Position numbers and translations under genes: made by a program. From assembly GCA_000434995.1 (NCBI GenBank), contig FR895334.1, positions 1-64,000 on the forward strand: 64,000 nucleotides of DNA. Reading direction: 5' to 3'. Below are positions 56,094 through 64,000 of the stretch, piece by piece. A model generated the notes under the pieces. It saw only the letters and a list, made by a program, of their open reading frames with translations, was not told where the DNA came from and did no database searches. How positions within the stretch are numbered: position 1 is the first letter of the stretch; the number at the start of each line of letters is the position of its first letter. Source of the stretch: Firmicutes bacterium CAG:341 (GTDB taxonomy: Bacteria; Bacillota; Clostridia; Oscillospirales; Acutalibacteraceae).

Positions 56094-56224
56094 GAAAAAA
56101 GCACACGAAACGAGCGTGTGCATTAAGCTATCATCACTCGGTAAGCCGCAGGTATTAGCACCTTGCAAATGCAGGTTGCTGTGGCGTCACAGGGCCTGTC
56201 CCTCAACCACTCTTGATAAAGCAT
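56094..56224 (-). ncRNA. SAM-I (S-box) riboswitch of metK
   Basis: The minus strand has CTTTATCAAGAGTGGTTGAG, GGGACAGGCCCTGTGACGCC, CAGCAACC and GGTGCTAATACCTGC, the conserved blocks of the S-box aptamer. The expression platform ends in the terminator GCACACG (56101-56107) with CGTGTGC (56115-56121) and TTTTTTCTTT. SAM binding would stop transcription of metK. The other 150 bases between this and the next gene (56225-56379) hold only AT-rich promoter-like DNA. Confidence 0.96.
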
Positions 56225-56379
56225 ATTAACATCACAGCTATAATACATCATAAAACTGATAAAGTCAACAAATATTTATAAATAATCAATGTTATTTTAT
56301 AATTACTATTGTAATTTCTTAATAAATAGTTTATAATTATATAGCAATAAAAGGCATATGCCTTATAAGGAGGAAAATT

Positions 56380-57942
56380 ATGGCAAAGAAAACCGTATTT
56401 ATTACCGGTGGTACAGGTAATATGGGTTGGGCTGCTGTTCAGGAAATGCTTAAGCATCCAAATGAAATCAATATTAAGATGCTTGCAAGAAAAAGCCCAA
56501 AAAACGAAGAAAAACTTAAGGACTTAATGGCAAAGCCAAATTTAAAGATTGTTTGGGGTGACCTTAACGATTACGATTCAATTCTTGAAGGCGTAACAGG
56601 TGCAGATTATGTACTTCATGTTGGCGGTATGGTATCTCCGACTGCTGACTGGAAACCTTACAAAACACAGAAAACAAACATTGGTGCTGCACAGAGCATC
56701 TGCAAAGCAGTTCTTGCTCAGCCGAATCCGGATGATATTAAAGTTTGCTATATCGGTACTGTTGCTGAAACAGGTGACCGTAACTACCCTATCCATTGGG
56801 GCAGATGTGGCGACCCTATCAAAATTTCTATTTATGACCATTATGCTATTTCAAAGACTGTTGCTGAACGCACATTCGTTGAAAGCGGAATCAAGAATTG
56901 GGTTGTAATGCGTCAGTCAGGTATCCTTTATCCTAACATTCTTAAGAATATGGACCCTATTATGTTCCATGTTCCTATCAATGGTGTACTTGAATGGTGT
57001 ACAGTAGAAGATTCAGGCAGACTTATGTGTAACCTTGTTCTTGAAGATGAAGCAGGTAACCTTGGTTCAGATTTCTGGAATCATTTCTATAACATCGGTT
57101 CAGGTAAGGAATACAGAATTTCTAACTATGAATTTGAATGCCTTCTTCTCGGCACTCTTGGTCTTGCAGGCCCTGAAAAGCTTTTTGAACCAAACTGGTT
57201 CATTACAAAGAACTTCCACGGTCAGTTCTATGCTGATGGTGATAAGCTTGAAAACTATCTCCACTTTAGAGAAAATCTTCCTATTCAGGATTATTTTAAC
57301 AGACTTGCTGACCATGTTGAATTTTACTTCAAAATACCAAGATACCTTCCAAAGAACCTTGTTGCAGCTTGTGCAAAGCCATTTATGAAGAAAATTGCTT
57401 CTACACCTGACTTTGGTACACTTGACTGGGTTAAGACTAACAACCCTGAAAGAATGTCATCATACTATGGTTCTCTTGAAGAATACAACAAGATTCCTTC
57501 AAAGTGGGAAGATTTTGAAATCATTCACTTTGATAAGGATAACAGTGCTGCTGAACAGTTTAAGCTTGACCACGGTTATGATGAAAGCAAGCCTGAATCA
57601 GAACTTGATATTGAAGATATGAAGCAAGCAGCTAAATTCCGTGGCGGTGAATGCCTCAGCGAAACAATGGTTAAGGGTGATATGGCTACAAAGCTTAAGT
57701 GGAAATGCGGTACTTGCGGTGCTGAATTTGAAGCATCACCTGCTCTTATTCTTCTTGGCGGTCATTGGTGCCCTGAATGTTACATTCCGCAAAAAGAATG
57801 GAACTATGACGAAGTTGCTAAAACTAACCCATTCTTCGCTCAAGTTTGGTATCCAAACCATACAAAAGAAGAACATAATGTTTATAAGTTTGATGACCTT
57901 TTCCACATTGACGGCGTTAAGTGGGACGACATTAAGCACTAA
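56380..57942 (+). CDS. NAD-dependent epimerase/dehydratase with C-terminal zinc ribbon
   Basis: 520 residues. An extended short-chain dehydrogenase domain (about 1-300) has TGGTGNMG (cofactor) and DHYAISK (Tyr and Lys of the YxxxK pair). The C-terminal part (about 420-500) carries WKCGTCGAEFEAS and GGHWCPECYIP, a zinc-ribbon four-cysteine set. AAGGAGG precedes the ATG, and codon use is like highly expressed genes (pflB). Substrate unknown. Confidence 0.85.
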   Translation: MAKKTVFITGGTGNMGWAAVQEMLKHPNEINIKMLARKSPKNEEKLKDLMAKPNLKIVWGDLNDYDSILEGVTGADYVLHVGGMVSPTADWKPYKTQKTNIGAAQSICKAVLAQPNPDDIKVCYIGTVAETGDRNYPIHWGRCGDPIKISIYDHYAISKTVAERTFVESGIKNWVVMRQSGILYPNILKNMDPIMFHVPINGVLEWCTVEDSGRLMCNLVLEDEAGNLGSDFWNHFYNIGSGKEYRISNYEFECLLLGTLGLAGPEKLFEPNWFITKNFHGQFYADGDKLENYLHFRENLPIQDYFNRLADHVEFYFKIPRYLPKNLVAACAKPFMKKIASTPDFGTLDWVKTNNPERMSSYYGSLEEYNKIPSKWEDFEIIHFDKDNSAAEQFKLDHGYDESKPESELDIEDMKQAAKFRGGECLSETMVKGDMATKLKWKCGTCGAEFEASPALILLGGHWCPECYIPQKEWNYDEVAKTNPFFAQVWYPNHTKEEHNVYKFDDLFHIDGVKWDDIKH

Positions 57943-57966
57943 GCATAATAACTTATACATAAAAAT

Positions 57967-57997
57967 AAACCACCGATTTTTCGGTGGTTTATTTTTT
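57967..57997. terminator. Bidirectional terminator between the epimerase gene and radA
   Basis: AAACCACCGA (57967-57976) and TCGGTGGTTT (57981-57990), then ATTTTTTATT; T-rich on the other side as well. Confidence 0.88.
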
Positions 57998-59369
57998 ATT
58001 CTTCAACTAAAGCTGAAAAAGCTTCTCTTATATTTCTTACGGGAATTATATCAAATGTTGATTTTAAAGAATTGGTGATTGATTTATAATTATGAAAAGG
58101 AATAATACATCGCTCAAATCCAAGCCTTTTAGCTTCGGCAATTCGCTGTTCACAATTATTTACAGCTCTTATTTCACCTGCAAGTCCTACTTCTCCGAAC
58201 GCAATGGTTTTATCATCAACAGCTTTATCTTTTAACGATGATACAAGTGCAAGTGCAACTGTTAAATCAGCGGCAGGTTCATCAAGCTTTAATCCGCCTA
58301 CAACATTAACATATGCATCCATATTATTAAAGAAGTACCCTGCCCTTTTTTCAAGCACTGCAAGAAGCATATTCATTCTGTTATAATCAAATCCGGTACT
58401 CATCCTTCGCGGTGTGCCAAATCCGGTCGCACAAACAAGGCCTTGCACTTCGGCAAGAATAGGTCTTGTTCCCTCCATAACACACGCCACGCAAGTACCT
58501 GAAGTGTTTTTAGGTCTGCCTGAAATCATCATAAGCGAAGGATTTAGTACTTCTTTAAGGCCGTCTGCCGTCATTTCAAAAACACCGATTTCGTTTGTAG
58601 AACCAAATCTGTTTTTAACACCTCTTAAAATTCTGTATGAATAATTCCTTTCGCCTTCAAAATATAAAACCGTATCAACAATATGTTCAAGAACTTTAGG
58701 ACCGGCAATTGCCCCATCCTTATTAACATGGCCGACGATAAAAATAGGTATACCCAGTCCTTTAGCAGTATGCATAAATACATTTGTGCATTCCCTAACC
58801 TGTGTTATTGACCCTGCGGATGAATTCACCTGTTCATATACCATAGTTTGAATCGAATCTATTATAACTATATCAGGCTTTTCTGCTTTAATACATTCAA
58901 CGATTGTAGCCAAGTCGGTTTGTGAAAGAATAAATAAATTTTTGGTAGTAACACCTATTCTTACTGCACGAAGCTTAATTTGATTAGCTGATTCTTCGCC
59001 GCTTACATAAAGAATTTTTTGCCCTTTAGAGCCAAGATTCTGGCAAATTTGAAGTAGTATGGTTGATTTACCGATACCGGGGTCACCGCTTAAAAGAACA
59101 AGGCTGCCCTTTACGATTCCTCCGCCTAATACCCTGTCAAATTCTTCAATTTTGGTAGGTATTCTTTCATCATTTTCACCGCAAATGTCATCAAGTGCCA
59201 AAACTTGATTTACAGTGCTGAATGAATTTGAAAAGCTGTTTTTAGTTTGCTGACTATTTAATTCTTCATTTAGTGTATTCCATTCTCCGCAACTTGGGCA
59301 TTTGCCATACCATTTTGGTGATTCAAATCCACATTCGCTGCATATGTAAGAAGTTTTAATTTTTGCCAT
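57996..59369 (-). CDS. radA: DNA repair protein RadA/Sms
   Basis: 457 residues. N-terminal zinc finger ICSECGFESPKWYGKCPSCGEW, Walker A SGDPGIGKST, the RadA motif LRGVKNRFGSTNEIGVF, and a Lon-like C-terminal domain (GLKLDEPAADLTVALAL, FGEVGLAGEIRAV). Branch-migration helicase in recombination. Adjacent to the cwlD-like gene. Confidence 0.97.
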   Translation of the reverse strand: MAKIKTSYICSECGFESPKWYGKCPSCGEWNTLNEELNSQQTKNSFSNSFSTVNQVLALDDICGENDERIPTKIEEFDRVLGGGIVKGSLVLLSGDPGIGKSTILLQICQNLGSKGQKILYVSGEESANQIKLRAVRIGVTTKNLFILSQTDLATIVECIKAEKPDIVIIDSIQTMVYEQVNSSAGSITQVRECTNVFMHTAKGLGIPIFIVGHVNKDGAIAGPKVLEHIVDTVLYFEGERNYSYRILRGVKNRFGSTNEIGVFEMTADGLKEVLNPSLMMISGRPKNTSGTCVACVMEGTRPILAEVQGLVCATGFGTPRRMSTGFDYNRMNMLLAVLEKRAGYFFNNMDAYVNVVGGLKLDEPAADLTVALALVSSLKDKAVDDKTIAFGEVGLAGEIRAVNNCEQRIAEAKRLGFERCIIPFHNYKSITNSLKSTFDIIPVRNIREAFSALVEE

Positions 59370-60074
59370 TTACAATTCCTCAGTAATATACTCATTTAAC
59401 CCAAGCATAATCAAATATGCGAGTTTGTTTTGATAAATTTCTTTTTGCAGGTTGCTGTTTTCTTCGGTATTGCTCATAAAACCGCATTCAACCATTACAG
59501 ACGGTACGGTTGCTTTATGCAAAAGATAATATGCGCTGTCAGATTTTTTATTAAAACGCTTATTATCATGCTGTAAAAATTTTTTAGTTATGTTTAAAAT
59601 ACTGTCTGCAAGTATTGGACTTTTATCATCATTTGGTGAAAACCATATTTGCATGCCGTTTTCTTTTTCATTTTCAAAATGATTTTGGTGAATAGAAATA
59701 AGTGTACTGTTATTTATTGAATTAACATAATCTAATCTGTTATATAAATCGGAACGCTTTTGATTATCGTTTTTCTTATAAAACAGATAATCACCATTTC
59801 TTATTAAGCTTGCATTAACACCTGAAATTCTTACAAAATCATATAATTTTAATGCAATATTTAAGTTAATATCTTTCTCTTTGGCACCGTCAACACCGAT
59901 AGTGCCTGCATCAATACCGCCGTGACCCGCATCAATAACAAGATTTATTCTGCTGTTTTGTGCACTGTTGTTAACTGCACTGCTATTCTTAAAGCAAGCA
60001 TTTATACCTACGCACGAGCAAAAAGTAAATATAACGGTAAACAATATTATTGTACCTTTATTCATAATAATCAC
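59370..60074 (-). CDS. cwlD: Spore cortex-type N-acetylmuramoyl-L-alanine amidase
   Basis: 234 residues. Signal peptide or anchor (about 6-22), then an Amidase_3 domain: VIDAGHGGIDAGTIG (zinc His), EKDINLNIALKLYD (Glu), SIHQNHFEN (His) and VMVECGFMSNTEEN (Glu). Size and INLVIDAGHGG..D are as in CwlD, which makes muramic-delta-lactam in the spore cortex. A different sporulation amidase is possible. Confidence 0.85.
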   Translation of the reverse strand: MIIMNKGTIILFTVIFTFCSCVGINACFKNSSAVNNSAQNSRINLVIDAGHGGIDAGTIGVDGAKEKDINLNIALKLYDFVRISGVNASLIRNGDYLFYKKNDNQKRSDLYNRLDYVNSINNSTLISIHQNHFENEKENGMQIWFSPNDDKSPILADSILNITKKFLQHDNKRFNKKSDSAYYLLHKATVPSVMVECGFMSNTEENSNLQKEIYQNKLAYLIMLGLNEYITEEL

Positions 60075-60128
60075 CGTTAATACTTATGAATAAATTATAC
60101 TATATTATTACAAAGTTATCAAGCGATA

Positions 60129-60157
60129 TTGCATTTTAGCTTACATAGGGATATAAT
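60129..60157 (+). promoter_or_regulatory. Promoter of the 2-hydroxyacid dehydrogenase gene
   Basis: TTGCAT (60129-60134), 17-bp spacer, TATAAT (60152-60157), then CAGGAGG before the ATG. Confidence 0.6.
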
Positions 60158-60187
60158 TAGGACAGAAAACTATCAGGAGGTATACTT

Positions 60188-61150
60188 ATGAAAATTGTTA
60201 ATTTAGACGGTGTTACCACCAACCCAGGTGATTTAAGCTGGGATGGTATGAAAAAGCTCGGCGATTTCACTGTATATGACAGAACATCACCTGACCAAAT
60301 AATTGAAAGAGCAAAAGGTGCAAATGCACTTATAATAAATAAAACAATTCTTACAAAAGAAATACTTGAACAGTTAAAGCCGGAACTTGAATATGTCGGC
60401 CTTCAATCAACGGGATATAATGTTGTTGACTGCGAAAGTGCAAAAAAGCTTGGAATAACAGTGTGCAACATTCCGTCATATTCCACTAACGCAGTGGCAC
60501 AGCTTGTTTTTTCATTTATCCTGCAATTCACAAATAAAGTATCACTTCACAGTGAAGCAGTTCATAACGGCGAATGGTGCAGTTGCCCTGATTTTTGCTT
60601 TTGGAAAGCCCCGCTTGCTGAACTTGCAGGAAAAACAATTGGTATAATCGGATTTGGCGCAATCGGGCAAAAGGTTGCAAAGCTTGCAGAAGCATTTGAT
60701 ATGAATGTGCTTGCATATGCACCGCGCCCAAAAGATAAAGCTGAACTGAAAACGGTTAAATTTGTAACACTTGATGAATTATTAAAAGAAAGTGATATAA
60801 TCACCTGTCATTGCCCTTTAACAAATGAAACTAAAGGTATGATTAACGAAGAAACAATAACAAAAATGAAAAAAAGTGCCATATTTATAAACACATCGAG
60901 AGGCCCGGTGGTTGATGAAAAAGCACTTGCAAATGCACTTAATAATGAAATGATACAAGGCGCAGGGCTTGATGTATTAAGCGTAGAGCCTGCCGATAAA
61001 GATAATCCCCTCTTAAACGCGAAAAATTGCTATATAACACCGCATATTGCTTGGGCGGCAAAAGAAACAAGAGAGAGGCTCTTAGGTATATTAGAAGATA
61101 ATTTAAAAGCGTACATTGACGGACATGCACAAAATGTTGTAAATAAGTAA
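60188..61150 (+). CDS. D-isomer-specific 2-hydroxyacid dehydrogenase
   Basis: 320 residues. Rossmann motif GIIGFGAIGQKVA, catalytic Arg in INTSRGPVVDE, Glu in LDVLSVEPADKDNPL and His in ITPHIAWAAKETRERL. The D-glycerate/hydroxypyruvate reductase subgroup (GLQSTGYNVVD) fits best, but D-lactate and related enzymes share these residues. Monocistronic. Confidence 0.9.
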   Translation: MKIVNLDGVTTNPGDLSWDGMKKLGDFTVYDRTSPDQIIERAKGANALIINKTILTKEILEQLKPELEYVGLQSTGYNVVDCESAKKLGITVCNIPSYSTNAVAQLVFSFILQFTNKVSLHSEAVHNGEWCSCPDFCFWKAPLAELAGKTIGIIGFGAIGQKVAKLAEAFDMNVLAYAPRPKDKAELKTVKFVTLDELLKESDIITCHCPLTNETKGMINEETITKMKKSAIFINTSRGPVVDEKALANALNNEMIQGAGLDVLSVEPADKDNPLLNAKNCYITPHIAWAAKETRERLLGILEDNLKAYIDGHAQNVVNK

Positions 61151-61236
61151 TTTTTAAATAAGCTCTCGCTTTTGATGAAAATGAAGATGAAGAATGCTTT
61201 ATATAATCACTCATATGCCCGCTGATGCTGATGCAA

Positions 61237-61274
61237 AAAATACCTTTTGATATTTATATCAAAAGGTATTTTTA
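61237..61274. terminator. Bidirectional terminator after the dehydrogenase gene
   Basis: A 17-bp perfect stem (61237-61253 with 61256-61272), core TACCTTTTGATAT, loop TT, flanked by A and T runs. Confidence 0.85.
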
Positions 61275-61281
61275 TATACAA

Positions 61282-61947
61282 TTATTTATTATTTTTTTTG
61301 CTGCCGATTTTGCTTTCCGTATGGTTAATCAGCTTTTTGATGTTTTCTCTATGTGCCAAAACAACTATTAAAGTGAAAACCATAGATAAAAATGCAAGCG
61401 CAACTGATTTATAAAATATAAATATAAATACAGGGTAAAATACAGCCATTGCTATACTTCCGAGCGATACATATTTGGTAATAAATACTATGATGGCAAA
61501 TATTGCAAGTAAAATAAGTGCAATGCGCCAATCTATCATAAATACCATTCCGCCGGCAGTAGCAACTCCCTTACCGCCTTTAAACCCAAAAAAGCAAGGA
61601 AATATATGCCCCAATACGCAAAAAAGACCTGCAAATGATTTGGTAAACATTCTTGCATTTATTCCATAAATAAGTGCGTCGCTGTTTTCAGCAAGAGAAA
61701 TGTTGCCTAATTTTCTTACTATTATAAACGAAATAAAAATTGCAACAGCAACTTTAAGCATATCACCTATAATAGTCATTACAGCGTACTTTTTGCCATA
61801 ATTTCTAAGCATATTGGTTGAACCGGCGTTTCCGCTTCCGTGACTTCTTACATCATCCTTATTTAAAGATTTTGAAATGATAATACCAAAATTAAGGCTT
61901 CCGAGAAGATATGAGATAATTGCCGAAATTATTAAGGCTGATATCAT
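61282..61947 (-). CDS. plsY: Acyl-phosphate glycerol-3-phosphate acyltransferase
   Basis: 221 residues, about six membrane helices. YLLGSLNFGIIISK, DVRSHGSGNAGSTNMLRNYG, and FKGGKGVATAGG are the three PlsY motifs. Starts phospholipid synthesis. Overlaps der by 4 bases. Confidence 0.96.
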   Translation of the reverse strand: MISALIISAIISYLLGSLNFGIIISKSLNKDDVRSHGSGNAGSTNMLRNYGKKYAVMTIIGDMLKVAVAIFISFIIVRKLGNISLAENSDALIYGINARMFTKSFAGLFCVLGHIFPCFFGFKGGKGVATAGGMVFMIDWRIALILLAIFAIIVFITKYVSLGSIAMAVFYPVFIFIFYKSVALAFLSMVFTLIVVLAHRENIKKLINHTESKIGSKKNNK

Positions 61948-63272
61948 TTTTTGCCATCTCCCCGTTCCCTAATAATAAATCTCACAGGCGTTCCGTCAAG
62001 TCCAAAAATATCCCTGATTTGATTTTCAAGGTATCTTTGATATGAAAAATGAAACAGTTCTGCATTATTCACAAAAAATACAAATGTAGGCGGCCTTGTA
62101 GATGCCTGTGTCATATAGTAAATCTTAAGCCTTTTACCTTTATCGGTGGGCGGCTGAACACGGGCAGTTGCCCCTGCAAGCACTTCGTTAAGCTTACCTG
62201 TTGAAATACGCATTGAATTTTGAGAATGAACAAATGAAATCATTTCATAAAGCTTATCAATTCTTTGTCCTGTTTTAGCAGATATGAACATTATAGGGGC
62301 ATAACTCATAAATGAAAAATCATTAGTAAGTTTATCCCTGTATTCTTTCATAGTGTTTCCGTCTTTTTCAATTGCGTCCCATTTATTTACAGCAATAATG
62401 CACGCTTTTCCCTGTTCAAGTGCAATGCCGGCAACCTTTGAATCCTGCTCGGTAAAGCCTTCAACAGCGTCAATCATAATTACGCAAACATTTGCTCGCT
62501 CAACAGCCATTCTTGCACGAATAATACTGTATTTTTCAATAGCATCGTCTACTCGGCTTTTTCTTCTTAATCCGGCTGTATCAATAAAATTAAATTTTCC
62601 GTATTCATTTTCAACGAAAGTATCAGTAGTGTCCCTCGTAGTACCTGCTATGTCAGATACAATAGCACGGTTTACACCGCTGATTTTATTTACAAGTGAT
62701 GATTTGCCGACATTAGGCTTTCCGATGATGGCTACTTTAATTATTTCATCATCGTCTTCTTCATCTTCACATTCCGGAAGATATTTAAGCACTTCATCAA
62801 GCAAATCACCCGTGCCATGCCCATGCGATGCTGAAACTGCAACCGGGTCACCTAAACCGAGATTATAAAATTCATAAAATTCAGGTTCAGGCTCACCGAT
62901 ACTGTCACATTTATTGACGCATAAAACAATAGGCTTACCGCTTTTTTGAAGCATAGTTGCAACATCGTAGTCGCTTGCGACTACACCGTCACGAATATTT
63001 GTAACCAAAATAATAACATCCGCTGTTGAAATTGCAATTTCAGCCTGAGTTCTCATTTGACTTAAAATTACATCAGATGTATTTGGCTCTATACCACCGG
63101 TATCAACTAACAAAAATTTATGATTAAGCCATTCGCAGTCACCGTAAATTCTATCTCTTGTTACACCGGGAGTATCGTCAACAATAGAAAGTCTGCTTCC
63201 TATCAATTTATTAAAAAGAGTAGATTTGCCGACATTAGGTCTGCCAACAATTGCTACAACAGGCTTTGCCAT
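61944..63272 (-). CDS. der: GTPase Der (EngA)
   Basis: 442 residues. Two GTPase domains, GRPNVGKSTLFNKL with DTPGVTRDR, and GKPNVGKSSLVNKI with DTAGLRRKS, then a KH-like domain. Needed for 50S assembly. An acidic linker (CEDEEDDDE) separates the two domains. Confidence 0.98.
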   Translation of the reverse strand: MAKPVVAIVGRPNVGKSTLFNKLIGSRLSIVDDTPGVTRDRIYGDCEWLNHKFLLVDTGGIEPNTSDVILSQMRTQAEIAISTADVIILVTNIRDGVVASDYDVATMLQKSGKPIVLCVNKCDSIGEPEPEFYEFYNLGLGDPVAVSASHGHGTGDLLDEVLKYLPECEDEEDDDEIIKVAIIGKPNVGKSSLVNKISGVNRAIVSDIAGTTRDTTDTFVENEYGKFNFIDTAGLRRKSRVDDAIEKYSIIRARMAVERANVCVIMIDAVEGFTEQDSKVAGIALEQGKACIIAVNKWDAIEKDGNTMKEYRDKLTNDFSFMSYAPIMFISAKTGQRIDKLYEMISFVHSQNSMRISTGKLNEVLAGATARVQPPTDKGKRLKIYYMTQASTRPPTFVFFVNNAELFHFSYQRYLENQIRDIFGLDGTPVRFIIRERGDGKK

Positions 63273-63304
63273 AAGCTAACCTCCTTAAATATCACAATAA
63301 AACA

Positions 63305-63332
63305 AGAAAGGCGGACAAATAATGTCCGCCAA
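63305..63332 (-). terminator. Terminator of rpmF
   Basis: GGCGGACA (63310-63317) and TGTCCGCC (63323-63330), with TTTCTTGTTTT after it on the minus strand. Confidence 0.85.
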
Positions 63333-63345
63333 CAAATGTAAAATC

Positions 63346-63528
63346 TTACGCTTCCTTGCTGATAACTTCTTTACCGTTATAGTAGCCGCAGTTGCCACAT
63401 ACCTTGTGAGATACAGCATAGCCGCCACAGTTAGGGCATTTTACAAGTGTAGAAGCGTCCATTTTCCAAACGCTTGATCTTCTCTTGTTCTTTCTTGCTT
63501 TAGATGTTTTTCTTGCAGGTACTGCCAT
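63346..63528 (-). CDS. rpmF: Ribosomal protein L32
   Basis: 60 residues. [18 protein letters not shown] and the zinc set [22 protein letters not shown]. Directly after the DUF177 gene, the standard order. Confidence 0.97.
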   Translation of the reverse strand: MAVPARKTSKARKNKRRSSVWKMDASTLVKCPNCGGYAVSHKVCGNCGYYNGKEVISKEA

Positions 63529-63559
63529 TTTAATTGCCTCCTTTATTTAAAAAGCCATA

Positions 63560-64000
63560 TTATTCATCTTCGAGCAACTGTAAAAGAGCTTCCATTCTTG
63601 GGTCAACATCTTTTTTACAGTTACATTGTTTGACATTCAAATTAGCACCGCATTTCGGACACAAACCTTTGCAATCATCTTTACAAAGAATTTTGTTAGG
63701 CAGTGAAAGCGAAACTTCTTCGTTTACTAATTCGTCTAAATCGAGTTCCCTATTACTTACAACAATGTAATCATCATCGTCTTCTTCGTTTTCTAGCTTT
63801 TCAACTACAATGCGCTTAACATTAAAAGAAAAATTCTTTTTAACTTCTTCGGCACATCTGTCACAAAAGCCATAAAAATCAAAACTGATATTTATATCAA
63901 GATATAAAACATCAGCTTTAGAATATAAACTGCCGATAACATTAACACCGTTTTTAATAGGGTTATAAGTGCTGTAAATAAGATTACTTAAATCGAGATT
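63560..64000 (-). CDS. DUF177 (YceD) protein, 5' end cut by the window
   Basis: 146 residues visible, the start lies beyond base 64000. FYGFCDRCAEEV, an acidic middle, and the signature CKDDCKGLCPKCGANLN with a C-terminal DPRMEALLQLL. YceD proteins are linked to 23S rRNA and ribosome function and precede rpmF in most bacteria. 31 bases separate the two genes. Confidence 0.93.
   Translation of the reverse strand, partial: NLDLSNLIYSTYNPIKNGVNVIGSLYSKADVLYLDINISFDFYGFCDRCAEEVKKNFSFNVKRIVVEKLENEEDDDDYIVVSNRELDLDELVNEEVSLSLPNKILCKDDCKGLCPKCGANLNVKQCNCKKDVDPRMEALLQLLEDE

Overview
The window is AT-rich, Gram-positive-type DNA from an endospore-forming Clostridia member, most likely a gut Oscillospiraceae/Ruminococcaceae-like bacterium. 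The sporulation genes (spoIIIAA-AH, spoIIM, spoIIID, a CwlD-type amidase), the T-box and SAM-I riboswitches, the frequent TTG starts and a complete bile salt hydrolase gene support this. The exact genus cannot be read from the sequence.

Region 1 (about 1-7100) is the unusual part. It is a compact integrated filamentous-phage (inovirus-like) genome. Leftward lie an XRE repressor and a membrane protein with a ribbon-helix-helix-like tail. Rightward lie a small ssDNA-binding-like protein, several very small membrane proteins, an M13 pVIII-like major coat protein with signal peptide and a strong terminator, a 590-residue adsorption/minor-coat candidate, a pVI-like membrane protein, a Zot-type assembly ATPase (pI), an HUH rolling-circle Rep, and two small accessory ORFs. 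The divergent control region carries two perfect palindromes built from the same half site. A GC-rich 52-nt inverted repeat spans the end of zot. No secretin, integrase or lysis gene of its own is visible. The right end abuts the host xer recombinase gene, where there is a perfect 28-bp palindrome of dif-like length. The left end is not in the window.

Region 2 (7.2-26.8 kb) is host chromosome: xer, spoIIM, a TIGR04086-type membrane protein, yajC-tgt-queA, the asd-dapA-dapB lysine/diaminopimelate operon, a LysR regulator, pflB-pflA with palindromic sites upstream, a ferredoxin-type aldo/keto reductase, a T-box controlled cysE-cysS pair, the pgsA-rimO-recX-recA operon, and rpmB.

Region 3 (26.9-47.6 kb) holds an ECF vitamin-type transporter cassette with a methyltransferase, the bile salt hydrolase next to a tRNA-Leu gene, tyrS, a long leftward operon (nusB, tsaD-like, xseA, xseB, ispA, dxs, tlyA, nadK, argR, recN), an Asp23 gene and the complete spoIIIA operon.

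Region 4 (47.7-64 kb) holds a GtrA-YfhO-like fusion membrane protein, a long PRPP-synthetase-like protein, spoIIID, proC, a tandem pair of unknown membrane proteins, metK under a SAM-I riboswitch, an epimerase-zinc-ribbon fusion, radA-cwlD, a 2-hydroxyacid dehydrogenase, and der-plsY, rpmF and a DUF177 gene cut by the window edge.
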